Counted from the stretch's first letter, positions 1 through 10,292 are shown. The stretch is DNA of 64,000 bases from Alphaproteobacteria bacterium (GCA_011087645.1 JAALLF010000001.1:272046-336045); one strand, 5' to 3'. A program made the numbers and translations. The notes: generated by a model not told the origin, from the letters alone.

Positions 1-423
1 CGCCAATAACAGACACCCCGACCCGGTGCCCAGATCGAGCACACGAATCGGCCGGTCCACCGGCGATATAAATTCGCACGCGGCCTCAATTAGCGTCTCT
101 GAATCGGCGCGCGGCGTCAGCACGTCGGCCGAGACGTCGAAGTCGAGCGACCAGAATTCGCGGCGCCCCAGGATATGAGACATCGGTTCGCAGGCGCAGC
201 GGCGCGCGGTCATGGCGGCCAGCCGGTCGGTCTCGGCGGACGACAATGCGCGCTCGGGCCGGGCAATCAAACCGGCGGCACTTTCACCGGTCGCCGCGCC
301 GACAAGTAAGCGCGCATCGAGCCCGGCGTTGTCGACGCCGGCGCTTTCGAGACGCCGGGCAATCCTATCTAACGCGGTGGCGACATCGCCGCCGATGTCC
401 ACAATGTCGCCCACCATCGTCAT
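1..423 (-). CDS. prmC: Peptide chain release factor N5-glutamine methyltransferase PrmC (N-terminal part)
   Basis: PrmC (HemK) methylates the Gln of the GGQ motif in release factors, using S-adenosylmethionine. Translating the minus strand from the ATG at 423 gives an uninterrupted frame to the window edge. It contains the helical N-terminal domain and then the SAM-binding motif VLDLGTGSGCLLLA in the last codons. The catalytic NPPY motif lies beyond base 1, so the gene is partial here. It starts 3 bp after the prfA stop, which is the standard pairing of the methyltransferase with its substrate. A second in-frame ATG at 417 is an alternative start. Confidence 0.93.
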   Translation of the reverse strand, partial: MTMVGDIVDIGGDVATALDRIARRLESAGVDNAGLDARLLVGAATGESAAGLIARPERALSSAETDRLAAMTARRCACEPMSHILGRREFWSLDFDVSADVLTPRADSETLIEAACEFISPVDRPIRVLDLGTGSGCLLLA

Positions 424-426
424 GGC

Positions 427-1503
427 TCAAGCATCTTGCGCCAGGCGCGCAGCTTGATCTTCGGTGGTCAGCGCGTCGACCACCTCGTCCAATCCTTCGC
501 CGTTCAAGACCTTTTCCAGCTTGTGCAGGGTCAGCCCTATACGGTGATCGGTGATCCGGCCTTGCGGAAAATTATAGGTGCGGATGCGCTCCGAGCGGTC
601 GCCCGAACCGACCTGGCTGCGCCGGTCGGCGGCCCGCGCGTCTTGCTGCAATCCGCGCTCATATTCGTACAAGCGCGCCCGCAACACCCGCATCGCCTTG
701 GCGCGGTTTTTATGCTGGGATTTCTCATCCTGCTGGGTGACCACCAGACCGGTCGGCAAATGGGTGATCCGGATCGCGCTGTCGGTGGTGTTGACCGACT
801 GACCACCCGGGCCCGACGCGCGGTAGGTGTCGACGCGCAAGTCCTGGTCGGCAATCTGGATGTCCACATCCTCGGCTTCGGGCAGAACCGCGACGGTCGC
901 CGCGGACGTATGAACGCGCCCGCTGCTTTCGGTCTCGGGCACGCGCTGCACCCGATGCACGCCGGATTCGAACTTCAACCGTGCGAACACATCGCGCCCG
1001 CTGATGCTGGCAATGATCTCCTTATAGCCACCGATACCGGTACTGCTGGCGCTCATGATTTCAACTTTCCAGCCATGCAGTTCGGCATAGCGCTGGTACA
1101 TGCGGAACAAATTGGCGGCGAACAGGCCGGCCTCATCGCCGCCGGTGCCGGCGCGGATCTCCAGAATGGCATTGCGCGCGTCGGCGGCATCCTTCGGCAG
1201 CAACATGATCTGCAACTGTTGCTCGATCTCGGGCTCGCGGTCCTTTAACTCCTGCAATTCGGCCACCGCCATCGCCTTCATCTCGTCGTCGGTGTCGCCA
1301 TCATCGATGAGCGCCCACAGATCTTCGGCTTCGCGCTGCAACTCTTTCAGGGTAGAGATCGCCGCCACCACCGGGGTCAATTCGGCATATTCCTTCGACA
1401 TTTTCGCATAGGCCTGAGAATCCGACATATCGGCCTCGGACATCAGCGTTTCCAATTCCTTGTGCCGATCGACAACGCGATCGAGTTTTCCTTCGAGACT
1501 CAT
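427..1503 (-). CDS. prfA: Peptide chain release factor 1
   Basis: RF1 reads UAA and UAG stop codons in the ribosomal A site and triggers peptidyl-tRNA hydrolysis. The 358-aa length is normal for the family. The stop-codon recognition tripeptide of the PxT type is PET at about 189-191, inside the [10 protein letters not shown] segment; this separates RF1 from RF2, which has SPF. The catalytic GGQ is at about 233-235 in SGPGGQSVN. The next gene downstream is prmC, whose product modifies this GGQ. The gene is the fifth in a minus-strand series starting at lysC. Confidence 0.98.
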   Translation of the reverse strand: MSLEGKLDRVVDRHKELETLMSEADMSDSQAYAKMSKEYAELTPVVAAISTLKELQREAEDLWALIDDGDTDDEMKAMAVAELQELKDREPEIEQQLQIMLLPKDAADARNAILEIRAGTGGDEAGLFAANLFRMYQRYAELHGWKVEIMSASSTGIGGYKEIIASISGRDVFARLKFESGVHRVQRVPETESSGRVHTSAATVAVLPEAEDVDIQIADQDLRVDTYRASGPGGQSVNTTDSAIRITHLPTGLVVTQQDEKSQHKNRAKAMRVLRARLYEYERGLQQDARAADRRSQVGSGDRSERIRTYNFPQGRITDHRIGLTLHKLEKVLNGEGLDEVVDALTTEDQAARLAQDA

Positions 1504-1615
1504 GGGTGCGTATTCTCCAACGCAGCGGCTAGTAGGGCCTGGTCGATGTTACGGGCATGGGACCGTCCTCGCCGTCGCCGATCCCGCCCCGGGGTTCAGC
1601 CGGCGTCGCGCCTAG

Positions 1616-2860
1616 CTAACGGTAGGCGGCCAGGTGGTCTTTCAGCTCGGCCAGGGTGACATCGGTCTGCGACCCGTCATCCAGGTTGCGCACCGTCGCG
1701 CCGTCGCGGGCGAGTTCGTCTTCGCCCAAAAAAACCGCCGCCGCCGCGCCGATCTTATCGGCGCGCTTGAGCCCGCGCTTCAAACCGCCGCGATAGTTGA
1801 GCTCGACCGTGAACCCGGACTGCCGCAAATCCTGCGCAACCTTCACCGCAACCTTCTCGCCGGCAGCGCCGATGCCGATCACCGAAACCGCGCGCGGACC
1901 AGTCGGCGCCGGGCCGGTCAACATCGACAAGCGCTCGATCCCGGCCGCCCACCCGACCCCTGGCGTCGGCTGTCCGCCCATCATTTCGATCAACCCGTCA
2001 TAGCGCCCACCCGCCAAAACGGTGCCTTGCGCGCCGAGCTGATCGGTCGTGAACTCAAAAGCCGTGTGACAATAATAGTCGAGACCCCGCACCAGACGCG
2101 GATTGAGTTGGTAGGCGATGCCTAAATCGTCGAGCCCGCCGCGCACCGCATCGAAAAACGCCTGCGCGTCCGGCGTCAGATAATCGCTGAACGACGGCGC
2201 GTCGGCCACTATCGTCTTATCGCCGGCGTTCTTTGAATCGAGAATGCGCAACGGGTTCCGGTCGAGGCGTTGCTGACTGTCTTCCGACAATCGATCGCGG
2301 AACCCTTCCAGATACGCGACCAGCGCTTGGCGATAAGCGTCGCGGCTTTCGCCGTCGCCCAACGTGTTGAGCTCCAGGGTCGTCGCCGGCAGGACACTCA
2401 AGGCATCGAGGGTGGCGGCGGCCAAGGCGATGACCTCGACATCGCCGACCGGATCGGCAACGCCGATCAACTCGGCGCCGATTTGGTGAAACTGCCGCAA
2501 CCGGCCCTTTTGCGGCCGTTCGTGCCGGAACATCGGTCCGGCATAGCACCATTTCAGCGGCATCTCGTTCTGCAGTCCGCCCGACAGCACCGCCCGCGCG
2601 ATACCCGCCGTGCCTTCGGGCCGCAATGTCAGACTATCGCCACCCTTATCCTCAAACGTGTACATCTCCTTGGTGACGATGTCCGAGGTCTCGCCCAGGG
2701 TGCGCTGAAAAACGTCGGTGAATTCAAACACCGGGGTTTCGATCGGCGTATAGCCGTAGCGGCCGGCGGCCGCGCGAGCCGCGTCAATGACATGAATATG
2801 GCTGCGCGAGTCCTCGCCGATCAGATCGCGTGTTCCGCGCACGGGCTGCAATTTAGCCAA
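1616..2860 (-). CDS. hisS: Histidyl-tRNA synthetase
   Basis: Class II aminoacyl-tRNA synthetase that charges tRNA-His in the cytosol. The protein is 414 aa, normal length. Motif 2 (MFRHERPQKGRLRQFHQIG) lies near 110-130, the histidine-specific signature LVRGLDYYCHT near 255-266, and motif 3 (GVGWAAGIERL) near 301-311. A C-terminal anticodon-binding domain with a typical GLKRGLKRADK segment follows. It sits 112 bp upstream of prfA and 23 bp downstream of ispG on the same strand, so co-transcription is likely. Confidence 0.98.
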   Translation of the reverse strand: MAKLQPVRGTRDLIGEDSRSHIHVIDAARAAAGRYGYTPIETPVFEFTDVFQRTLGETSDIVTKEMYTFEDKGGDSLTLRPEGTAGIARAVLSGGLQNEMPLKWCYAGPMFRHERPQKGRLRQFHQIGAELIGVADPVGDVEVIALAAATLDALSVLPATTLELNTLGDGESRDAYRQALVAYLEGFRDRLSEDSQQRLDRNPLRILDSKNAGDKTIVADAPSFSDYLTPDAQAFFDAVRGGLDDLGIAYQLNPRLVRGLDYYCHTAFEFTTDQLGAQGTVLAGGRYDGLIEMMGGQPTPGVGWAAGIERLSMLTGPAPTGPRAVSVIGIGAAGEKVAVKVAQDLRQSGFTVELNYRGGLKRGLKRADKIGAAAAVFLGEDELARDGATVRNLDDGSQTDVTLAELKDHLAAYR

Positions 2861-2883
2861 GACAAATTTCCCGGAATGTTAGG

Positions 2884-4020
2884 TTATTCGGCGGCCGACG
2901 ACAGACCGTCGCGCGCCGCGTCCAGATCGGCCTCGATCTCGGCCGCCTTCTCCTCGACCAGCTCGACCAAATGATCGACGATGTTGGCGTCTTTCAGCCG
3001 ATGATGCGGCTGGCCAGCGATATAGACCTGATGGGTGCCCCGCCCGCCGCCGGTGAACCCGACATCGGTCTGCACCGCCTCGCCCGGTCCGTTGACCACG
3101 CAGCCCAGTACCGAGACCGTCATCGGGGTGGTGATATGGGCGAGCCGTTTCTCGAGCACCCGCACGGTTTCGATCACGTCGAACTGCTGGCGCGCGCAAG
3201 ACGGGCACGACACTAGATTGACCCCGCGATGGCGTAAGCCCAGGGATTTCAGCAAATCGAATCCGACTTTGACCTCTTCCACGGGATCGGCCGACAAAGA
3301 CACGCGGATGGTGTCGCCGATACCGGCCCACAGCAGCATGCCCATGCCAATCGACGATTTGACCGTGCCGGCGCGCAAGCCGCCGGCTTCGGTGACGCCG
3401 ATATGCAGCGGATAATCGCAGGCCTCGGCCAGGCCCTGATAGGCGGCCACGGCGAGGAATACATCGGAGGCCTTCACCGAGATTTTAAACTCGCGGAAAT
3501 CCTCGTCCTCCAGCAGCTTGACCGAGTTCAACGCGCTCTCGATCAGCGCCTCCGGACAGGGTTCGCCATATTTATCCAACAGCTCGCGTTCCAGGCTGCC
3601 GGCATTCACACCGATCCGCATGGAGCAATTATTGTCGCGCGCCGCTTTGACCACCTCGCGCACCCGCTCGCGCGAACCGATATTGCCCGGGTTTAACCGT
3701 AAACATGCAGCCCCAGCCACCGCGGCCTCGATGGCGCGGCGATAGTGGAAATGGATATCGGCGACGATCGGCACGGTAACTTCGGGCAGAATTTGATTCA
3801 GAGCCGCGCTGCTTTCCGCATCGGGGCACGAGACCCGGACGATGTCGGCTCCGGCGATTTCCAATTCGCGGATTTGCGCGATTGTGGCGGCGACATCCGT
3901 TGTCAGCGTGTTGGTCATCGACTGTACGGTAATCGGCGCATCGCCGCCAACGGGCACGTCGCCAACGAATATCTGGCGGCTTTTACGGCGGTCAATGTCC
4001 CGGTAGGGGCGCACGCTCAT
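2884..4020 (-). CDS. ispG: 4-hydroxy-3-methylbut-2-en-1-yl diphosphate synthase (GcpE)
   Basis: Catalyses the penultimate step of the MEP isoprenoid pathway, converting MEcPP to HMBPP with a [4Fe-4S] cluster. The 378-aa protein has an N-terminal TIM-barrel region ([12 protein letters not shown] near 32-43, VADIHFHYR near 87-95) and a C-terminal cluster domain. The cluster cysteines are visible at about 272 and 275 (SCPSCARQ) and 307 ([10 protein letters not shown]). The gene lies between rodZ and hisS on the minus strand. Confidence 0.98.
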   Translation of the reverse strand: MSVRPYRDIDRRKSRQIFVGDVPVGGDAPITVQSMTNTLTTDVAATIAQIRELEIAGADIVRVSCPDAESSAALNQILPEVTVPIVADIHFHYRRAIEAAVAGAACLRLNPGNIGSRERVREVVKAARDNNCSMRIGVNAGSLERELLDKYGEPCPEALIESALNSVKLLEDEDFREFKISVKASDVFLAVAAYQGLAEACDYPLHIGVTEAGGLRAGTVKSSIGMGMLLWAGIGDTIRVSLSADPVEEVKVGFDLLKSLGLRHRGVNLVSCPSCARQQFDVIETVRVLEKRLAHITTPMTVSVLGCVVNGPGEAVQTDVGFTGGGRGTHQVYIAGQPHHRLKDANIVDHLVELVEEKAAEIEADLDAARDGLSSAAE

Positions 4021-4154
4021 CGGTTTTTCCTACGGTGAGGCGATAATTCTAATATGGGGGCGATTCGCGCCGTAACATGCGCGCGGCATGGCCAAATATC
4101 AAGCCACCCATGTGTCTCTGAGCGGCAATCTGGGCGGCGGTTTTACAGCCGATC

Positions 4155-5459
4155 TTACTGAATAACGGCCCGGCCGGCCTTCAACAGATCAACGTCGAGA
4201 CGCACATTGTGCAGGATGGCGCCGTCCGAGCCGATTTTGGGCACCGGGTCGCCATCGACGGAAATGACCAAGCCACCGGCATTACCGGTCAACATGACCA
4301 GGTCGCGCCGGTCGGGCACCAGGTAACGGTCACCGGCGCGCAGCATTCTGGTCAACAAAACATTCTGCTGTTCGTCGAGGACCTGCACCCAACTATCGGC
4401 CTCGGCGCCGATAATCACGCGCGCCTCCTGATTTATCACGCCGTAGGTGCGTCCCTCCCCACTGACGATCGCTGTGCTGCTTTCCTCGGGGATACTCGGC
4501 AGGGCGGCAATTTGCGTTGCAGTCGTTGTCGCAACGGGCGGATCGGCGGCAACGACCGGTGCCGCAACAGGTGGCGCGGGCGGCGGCGGTGGCGCTTCAG
4601 CAACAGTAACGGGCTCGGGTTGGGTTTCTACTGGTGCGGGCGGTTCGCTAACCTCACCAGCCGGGGCGGGATCTGGGATCGCCGGCGCTGATACGGCCGC
4701 GACAACGACCGGCGCGGCGGCTTCGGTAACCGGCTCGGGCGCGGCTTCGGTTGCCATCGGTTCCGTTATCTGCGGGTCTGCGGCTGGACCCGGCGCCTGA
4801 ACCGGTTGTTCGCCGACCTCGGCCGTAACGGCCGGTGTTTCGGGACTTTGGCCAGCCGGCTCCGTCGCTTCGGGCTGCGCGGTGGCAGCGCTCGCGACCG
4901 CTGTCACCTGAGGCGCCGCCGGCGCGGCGGCCACGGACACATTTGCGGGTTTTTCAACTGAAGCAACAGCCGGTTTAAAACCCGGCGGGGCGGGAACGGC
5001 GGCCACATCGACCGCGCCTTCGTTCTGCAGGAAAAACCAGCCGGCAAAAACCGCGACGGCCAACAGGGCGCAGATCGCCACTATCTTGCCTGTGGGGAAC
5101 CAACCAACGGTGGTCGGCACCGGAAACGCAAGGTCGGGATGGCTCTCGGCGTTGCGCGATTCAGTCTTGAATTGGGTTATTAGGGCTTCCGTATCGAGGC
5201 CGAGATAGTCGGCATAGGAACGCACAAAGCCAACCGCATAGGTTTGGCCCGGCAGGTCCTCATAGCGCCCATCTTCGATGGATTGCACAAACTTCGTACG
5301 AATGCGCAGTGATGTCGCGACTTCAGCAACGCTTCGACCGGTGGTCTGGCGGGCTTCACGCAGAAACGCGCCGACATGCTCAGCCACTGTCTCGTCTTGG
5401 GCAACCGATCCGCCACCACCCTCGATTACACGGAAAGATTGTCGATCTACACCAACCAT
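4155..5459 (-). CDS. rodZ: RodZ-like helix-turn-helix membrane protein
   Basis: RodZ proteins link the MreB cytoskeleton to the cell-wall elongation machinery. Seen here: a cytoplasmic Xre-type HTH of the HTH_25 kind (about 28-98, including GQTYAVGFVRSYADYLGL), one transmembrane helix near 125-145, a long Ala/Pro/Glu-rich linker (about 150-310), and a C-terminal beta-rich domain of the DUF4115 type with ADSWVQVLD. The domain order matches RodZ and the 434-aa length is at the high end because of the linker. It lies 134 bp upstream of ispG, with an AT-rich 244-bp gap upstream. The linker is low-complexity and its exact length may vary between strains. Confidence 0.85.
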   Translation of the reverse strand: MVGVDRQSFRVIEGGGGSVAQDETVAEHVGAFLREARQTTGRSVAEVATSLRIRTKFVQSIEDGRYEDLPGQTYAVGFVRSYADYLGLDTEALITQFKTESRNAESHPDLAFPVPTTVGWFPTGKIVAICALLAVAVFAGWFFLQNEGAVDVAAVPAPPGFKPAVASVEKPANVSVAAAPAAPQVTAVASAATAQPEATEPAGQSPETPAVTAEVGEQPVQAPGPAADPQITEPMATEAAPEPVTEAAAPVVVAAVSAPAIPDPAPAGEVSEPPAPVETQPEPVTVAEAPPPPPAPPVAAPVVAADPPVATTTATQIAALPSIPEESSTAIVSGEGRTYGVINQEARVIIGAEADSWVQVLDEQQNVLLTRMLRAGDRYLVPDRRDLVMLTGNAGGLVISVDGDPVPKIGSDGAILHNVRLDVDLLKAGRAVIQ

Positions 5460-5703
5460 CTTCTAATTTAACCCCCATCGACCGGAATACATCCGACCGT
5501 AGCCAAACAGAGCATTTAACAATTTTCGGCACTACGCGGTGAATAACGTAGTAAACAAAGGTTAATTAAAAGAAAATAAACCATGTTTGGCATTGGCAGC
5601 ACTCATTTTTACCAAATCGACTCGAAGTCCACCAACACACTAAACTGTTATGCCGTGATCGCGGGCAAAGGCCGCAAGGCAGAGGCGTCGGACCCTCGTG
5701 CGA

Positions 5704-6939
5704 TCAGGCAGCGTCGAGCCCGTAGGCGGTGTGCAACGCGCGCAGCGCCAATTCCGTGAATTCCTCGGCGATCAAGACACTGATCTTAATTTCTGAGGTC
5801 GAGATCACCAAAATATTGATGTTGTGCTCAGCCAGCGCGGAAAACATGCGTTTGGCAACACCCGCATGGGTGCGCATACCGACGCCGACCACCGACAGCT
5901 TCACCACATTGGCGTCGGGCACCGAGGCGGCAAAGCCCAACTCACCCTTGCATGCCTCCAAGACCTCCAACGCCCGGTCCAGTTCGCCGCGCGACACGGT
6001 AAAGGTCAGATCGGTGGCGCTGCCATCTTCCGACACGTTCTGCACGATCATATCGACATTGACGTTGGCGTCGGACAGGGGGCCAAAGATCGCCGCCGCC
6101 ACGCCGGGCCGGTCGGGCACCTGCAATAAGGTGATTTTCGCTTCGTCGCGGCTGTAGGTCACGCCGCTTACGATTTCCTGTTCCACTATTTCTTCCTCGG
6201 CCACGACAAGTGTTCCCGGCAGGTCGCTGCCTACCGCACCGTCAAATGAAGACAATACCTGCAAGGGAACGCTATGGCCCATCGCCAACTGTACAGAACG
6301 GGTCTGCAGAACCTTGGCGCCGAGCGACGCCATTTCCAGCATCTCCTCGTAGGTGATTTTATCGAGCTTGCGCGCACGCGTCACGATGCGCGGATCCGAC
6401 GTATAGACGCCGTCGACATCGGTATAGATATCGCAGCGGTCGGCGGACAGCGCGGCGGACAGCGCCACCGCGGTGGTATCCGAGCCGCCGCGGCCCAATG
6501 TGGTGATCCGGTTATCGGGACCGAGGCCTTGAAATCCGGCCACCACACAAACCTGGTTATCGGCCAGCCGGCTCGCCAGATCCTCGGTCTCGACCCCTAA
6601 AATGCGGGCCTTGCCGTGGACGTCGTCTGTACGGATCGGTATCTGCCAACCCTGCCAGGACCGCGCCGACACGCCCATTTGCTGCAGACACAGCGCCAGT
6701 AACCCGCTGGTCGCTTGCTCGCCGGTCGCCACCACCGCGTCATACTCGCGCGCGTCGTGCAGCGGGTTGGCGTCGCGGGTCAACGCCACCAAATCGTTGG
6801 TCACCCCGGCCATCGCCGAGACCACGACGGCAACCTGGTGCCCGCGCTCGACTTCCGCCTTCACGGTGGCCGCGGCCGCCCGAATACGGTCGATATCAGC
6901 GACAGACGTTCCGCCAAATTTTACGACTATCTGGCCCAT
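5704..6939 (-). CDS. lysC: Aspartate kinase
   Basis: Phosphorylates L-aspartate in the first step of lysine, threonine, methionine and diaminopimelate synthesis. The 411-aa protein opens with the kinase signature KFGGTSVAD (residues 6-14). The GRGGSDTTAVALSAAL and DIYTDVDGVYTSDPRIV segments of the amino-acid kinase fold follow. Two ACT regulatory domains make up the C-terminal third, so feedback inhibition by lysine and/or threonine is expected for the family. It is divergent from ubiG across 159 bp, a common alphaproteobacterial arrangement. Confidence 0.97.
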   Translation of the reverse strand: MGQIVVKFGGTSVADIDRIRAAAATVKAEVERGHQVAVVVSAMAGVTNDLVALTRDANPLHDAREYDAVVATGEQATSGLLALCLQQMGVSARSWQGWQIPIRTDDVHGKARILGVETEDLASRLADNQVCVVAGFQGLGPDNRITTLGRGGSDTTAVALSAALSADRCDIYTDVDGVYTSDPRIVTRARKLDKITYEEMLEMASLGAKVLQTRSVQLAMGHSVPLQVLSSFDGAVGSDLPGTLVVAEEEIVEQEIVSGVTYSRDEAKITLLQVPDRPGVAAAIFGPLSDANVNVDMIVQNVSEDGSATDLTFTVSRGELDRALEVLEACKGELGFAASVPDANVVKLSVVGVGMRTHAGVAKRMFSALAEHNINILVISTSEIKISVLIAEEFTELALRALHTAYGLDAA

Positions 6940-7098
6940 GCACTTCCTCGTTTGCCATCACCCCGACGACTCCCCCAAAAAGCGGTAGGATTCCCGCCGG
7001 GACGCCCACCCGCGTCAATTCGCTGACTTGCCGGGCCGGGGCGGCGTATCCATACTCAGTCGTTGAATCCCTGACAAGTGGCGTTGATAGGACTGACC

Positions 7099-7863
7099 AT
7101 GGCGGCCCCGGCAGAAAATCCCAAGGAAACCCGGTCGATCGATCCCGACGAGCTGGAAAAGTTCCGCGCCATGGCCGAGGAATGGTGGGATCCGGACGGA
7201 AAATTCCGCCCGCTGCATAAGTTCAATCCGGTCCGCCTGCAATATATCCGCGACCAGGCCTGCGCCCATTTCGACCGCGACCCTGCCTCGTTGACACCGT
7301 TTGCCGGATTGACCGTGCTCGATGTGGGTTGCGGCGGCGGCCTGCTCTGCGAACCCCTGGCCCGCCTCGGCGCCGATGTAACCGGGATTGACGCGGTGGC
7401 GCGCAATATCGAAATCGCCAGCATCCATAGCGAGGCCTCTGGCCTGTCGATCGACTACCGGTTGGCTACGGTCGAGGAGCTGGCCGGCGAGAACCGCCAA
7501 TTCGACTTGGTTCTCAACATGGAAGTGGTCGAACACGTCGCCGACGTGAACGGGTTCTTGGCCGCTTGCGGCGCGGCGCTCGACGATAGCGGTCTGATGT
7601 TTTTCTCGACCCTAAACCGCACCGCCAAGGCCTTCGCCCTAGCCATCGTCGGCGGCGAATATATCCTACGCTGGCTACCGCGCGGCACCCATGATTGGCG
7701 CAAATTCGTGCGGCCGTCGGAACTCACCCGGGGATTAGCTGGCGGCGGCATCGGCGTCACCGAATTAACCGGCGTCACCTATAGTCCGCTGACCGACCAA
7801 TGGTCGCTCAACCCGCGCGACCTCGACGTCAATTATATGGGGACCGGAATAAAGGCCCGGTGA
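7099..7863 (+). CDS. ubiG: Ubiquinone biosynthesis O-methyltransferase UbiG
   Basis: Carries out both O-methylations in ubiquinone synthesis, using SAM. Seen: the N-terminal EEWWDPDGKFRPLHKFNPVR segment typical of UbiG/Coq3, SAM motif I VLDVGCGGGLLCEP, and NMEVVEHVADV. The reading frame is open back to a GTG at 7078. The ATG at 7099 is preferred because an AGGA lies 6 bases upstream of it; this gives 254 aa. It is divergent from lysC and convergent with the DUF1178 gene. Confidence 0.95.
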   Translation: MAAPAENPKETRSIDPDELEKFRAMAEEWWDPDGKFRPLHKFNPVRLQYIRDQACAHFDRDPASLTPFAGLTVLDVGCGGGLLCEPLARLGADVTGIDAVARNIEIASIHSEASGLSIDYRLATVEELAGENRQFDLVLNMEVVEHVADVNGFLAACGAALDDSGLMFFSTLNRTAKAFALAIVGGEYILRWLPRGTHDWRKFVRPSELTRGLAGGGIGVTELTGVTYSPLTDQWSLNPRDLDVNYMGTGIKAR

Positions 7864-7876
7864 GCGGTCCGACGGA

Positions 7877-8293
7877 TTAGCTGTCGGCGCGCTTGAGCCA
7901 TGGCAGGCGGCCGACCGGCAGCCCCTCCTCGGCCATCTCCTCGGCTTCCTCGTCCGACGCATTGCCGTAAATATCGCGCGCTTCGCTCTCACCGTAATAG
8001 ATGCGCCGGGCTTCTTCGGGGAACTCATCGCCCACATCGTCGAAATTCTTTTCGACATGGTCACGCACCTCGCCGAGCATTTTACGCAGCTTCGCCGCCT
8101 CGGCCTTGCGCTTCTCCTTAACGGTCGTTTTCGCCGCCACGGCCGGCGCCATGATCGACTTCGCGACGGCGGTGTCACCGCAGGTCGGACACGGCACCTG
8201 CTTTTTCTTCACCTGGGTGTCGAAACTGTCGGAGCTGGGGAACCAACCGCCAAACTCGTGACCCTTCGAACAGGTTAGATTAAAGCTGATCAT
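7877..8293 (-). CDS. DUF1178 family protein
   Basis: A 138-aa protein of a conserved alphaproteobacterial family of unknown function. The first 40 residues look like a zinc ribbon, with Cys8, His12 and the pair Cys35/Cys38 (VPCPTCGD). The rest is charged and helical, ending with a WLKRADS tail. The gene converges with ubiG, leaving only 13 bp between the stops. The metal site is inferred from residue spacing. Confidence 0.85.
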   Translation of the reverse strand: MISFNLTCSKGHEFGGWFPSSDSFDTQVKKKQVPCPTCGDTAVAKSIMAPAVAAKTTVKEKRKAEAAKLRKMLGEVRDHVEKNFDDVGDEFPEEARRIYYGESEARDIYGNASDEEAEEMAEEGLPVGRLPWLKRADS

Positions 8294-8405
8294 CGCTCAT
8301 ATCATCGGTTACGCGTATAAAGCCGCTACGAGGTCCAAAACGAAACCCGTGGCCCCGTAAATTGGCGATTTTACCCTGAAAAACAAGCAAAATTATCGCG
8401 ACGCA

Positions 8406-8957
8406 ATGACCCCAGACACGCCCGATACGGTTAAGACCCCGCCCTCACCCTGGGTCGCGCGGTTCGCCCCGCTGATTTCCGGTAAAATACTCGACATCGC
8501 CGCCGGCGCCGGCCGCCACACGCGTTATTTCCTCGACCGCGGCCACCGGGTCACGGCGGTCGACCGTGACCTAAGCCGCATGGCGGATTTACGTGACACT
8601 GCAAAACTTGAGATGCGGCAAACCGACCTGGAAGCGGGCGCCGGCCAGCTGCCGGAAGGCCTCTTCGGCGGCGTGATCGTCACCAACTATCTGTGGCGGC
8701 CGCTGCTACCCGCCATCGTCGCCGCCGTCGCCGAAGACGGCGTTCTGCTTTACGAGACCTTCGCCACCGGCAATGCCGCCTACGGCAAGCCGAGCAATCC
8801 CGACTATCTGCTGCAGCCCGGCGAATTGTTGGACGCCGTCGACGGGCAGCTCCAAGTGGTCGCTTATGAAAATGGGGTGATCGACGATCCGCGCCCGGCG
8901 GTCATTCAACGGATCTGCGCTATTCGCCGCAGCGTTGTCGATATACGGCTAAGCTAG
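8406..8957 (+). CDS. Class I SAM-dependent methyltransferase (small, TehB-like)
   Basis: A 183-aa protein with the class I SAM fold. Motif I is ILDIAAGAGRHTRYFL (about 29-44), followed by an acidic residue at the end of beta-2 (VTAVDRDLSRM) and a late GGVIVTNYLWRPLLP strand. The substrate is not evident; similar short enzymes are annotated as TehB-like or simply as methyltransferases. It converges with the glutaredoxin gene, only 3 bp apart. Confidence 0.8.
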   Translation: MTPDTPDTVKTPPSPWVARFAPLISGKILDIAAGAGRHTRYFLDRGHRVTAVDRDLSRMADLRDTAKLEMRQTDLEAGAGQLPEGLFGGVIVTNYLWRPLLPAIVAAVAEDGVLLYETFATGNAAYGKPSNPDYLLQPGELLDAVDGQLQVVAYENGVIDDPRPAVIQRICAIRRSVVDIRLS

Positions 8958-8960
8958 GCC

Positions 8961-9221
8961 TTAACTCAGACCCAATTTACCGTCGAGCTTGCCGTTGGCG
9001 TCCAACGCATAGAGATCGTCGCAACCGCCGACATGTTCGCCGTCGATGAAAATCTGCGGCACCGAATGCTTGCCGTTGGCGCGCTCCATCATCTCGACCC
9101 GCTTGGCCGGCTTCCAGGTGACATCGGTCTCGGTGAAATCGACGCCCTTCTTCTTCAGTAGGCGCTTGGCGGCGGAACAATAGCCGCACATCATTCCTGT
9201 ATAGATTTCAACATTCGCCAT
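8961..9221 (-). CDS. grxC: Glutaredoxin 3
   Basis: Dithiol glutaredoxin of 86 aa that reduces disulfides with glutathione. The active site CGYC is at residues 12-15. The cis-Pro segment SVPQIFIDGEHVGGCDDL follows. The frame is open another 25 codons upstream, but the ATG at 9221 is chosen because a GGAGG precedes it by 10 bases and the product then begins MANVEIYTG like other GrxC proteins. Confidence 0.95.
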   Translation of the reverse strand: MANVEIYTGMMCGYCSAAKRLLKKKGVDFTETDVTWKPAKRVEMMERANGKHSVPQIFIDGEHVGGCDDLYALDANGKLDGKLGLS

Positions 9222-9380
9222 CGGCTGCGCGCCTCCGTTTAATCTGTTGCTATTGCAATGTATGTCGCCACGCGGCCGGCGGCCAGCATCGCCCATGAAA
9301 AATTACCGCGGCGCTCGTACCATGGCGAATTTACCCGGTCACCCCGTTTTCCATCAAATTCACGTGTTTCCGCGGTAACG

Positions 9381-10184
9381 TTAAGGCTCACCGCGGGGCG
9401 CATCGACCCGGGCCAAGGTTAGGATATCGACCGAAGCAGCCCCGGCGCGGCCTAAGATGCGGGCACATTCCGACACTGTAGCGCCGGTGGTGAAAACATC
9501 GTCGACCAACAGCACCCGCTTTCCATCGACTTGCGCGACGCGCCGCTCGTTGACCGTGAAGGCGTTGCGCACATTTCGCTTGCGCTCGACCGCATTGAGA
9601 CCGGCCTGGCTCGGCGTGTGGCGATGGCGCAACAGCAGGTCAGGCGCAAATTGGAGACCCTCGCCGCCCGGGCTGCGACAGATGGCCTGCGCCAACATGG
9701 CCGATTGGTTGAACCGCCGCCGGATCAACCGCAACCGGTGCAACGGCACCGGCGCTACCATATCGGCCTCCGCGATTAGTTCCGCACCAGCCCGCGCCAG
9801 CCACCGCCCGAAGGTCGGCGCGCCATGGGTGCGGTCGCCGTGTTTGAACCCCACCACCAGGCGGCGGCCGAGATCGTCATAGCGCAACACCGCCCGCGCC
9901 CGGTCATAGATCGGCCGATGACGCACGCACGCCCCGCACACCACGTCTGTGCCGGGCGCACCGCCCGGGTCGAACGAATAGGGCACCCCGCAAATCGTGC
10001 ATTGCGGCGCGGTGATAAACTTGGCCTCCCGCCAGCACGCAGCGCACAGGCTACCGGGCGTCGCCACCAGGGCGTCGCAGGCCAGGCATTGGGGCGGCAG
10101 CACCGTATTGATCACGCCGTGCACCACGCCCGCCACGCCACGGCGGATCACATCGCCGGTAAATATCGCCGGACTCCAAACCAT
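9381..10184 (-). CDS. comF: ComF family phosphoribosyltransferase-like protein
   Basis: ComF-type proteins have a PRTase fold and are linked to DNA uptake or processing, though their chemistry is unclear. From the ATG at 10184 the product is 267 aa. Two Cys4 sites lie at the N-terminus (Cys33/36/47/50 and Cys62/65/83/86). The PRPP-binding motif VLLVDDVFTTGATVSEC is near the C-terminus. The open frame runs upstream to 10325, but that would overlap the divergent methyltransferase start and exceed the family length of about 240-260 aa, so the shorter start is used. Confidence 0.88.
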   Translation of the reverse strand: MVWSPAIFTGDVIRRGVAGVVHGVINTVLPPQCLACDALVATPGSLCAACWREAKFITAPQCTICGVPYSFDPGGAPGTDVVCGACVRHRPIYDRARAVLRYDDLGRRLVVGFKHGDRTHGAPTFGRWLARAGAELIAEADMVAPVPLHRLRLIRRRFNQSAMLAQAICRSPGGEGLQFAPDLLLRHRHTPSQAGLNAVERKRNVRNAFTVNERRVAQVDGKRVLLVDDVFTTGATVSECARILGRAGAASVDILTLARVDAPRGEP

Positions 10185-10292
10185 TGCCCATTGTCGCCGC
10201 AAAACTATCGCCGGAGTCAAACCGCTAGGACGGAGGCCTGTGGAGCGTTGCCCGGGTTTGCCCGGGCGCAAGGCCATGCCATATAGGCTGGT

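Noticed and set aside
436..1248. 270-aa plus-strand open frame opposite prfA
   Set aside because: It is the antisense shadow of the GGQ-containing RF1 gene; no domain or ribosome site supports it.
5460..5703. AT-rich gap upstream of the RodZ-like gene as a possible lost small gene or RNA
   Set aside because: No frame with a ribosome site and no stable GC hairpin was seen; it probably holds the rodZ promoter and the end of the lysC transcript.
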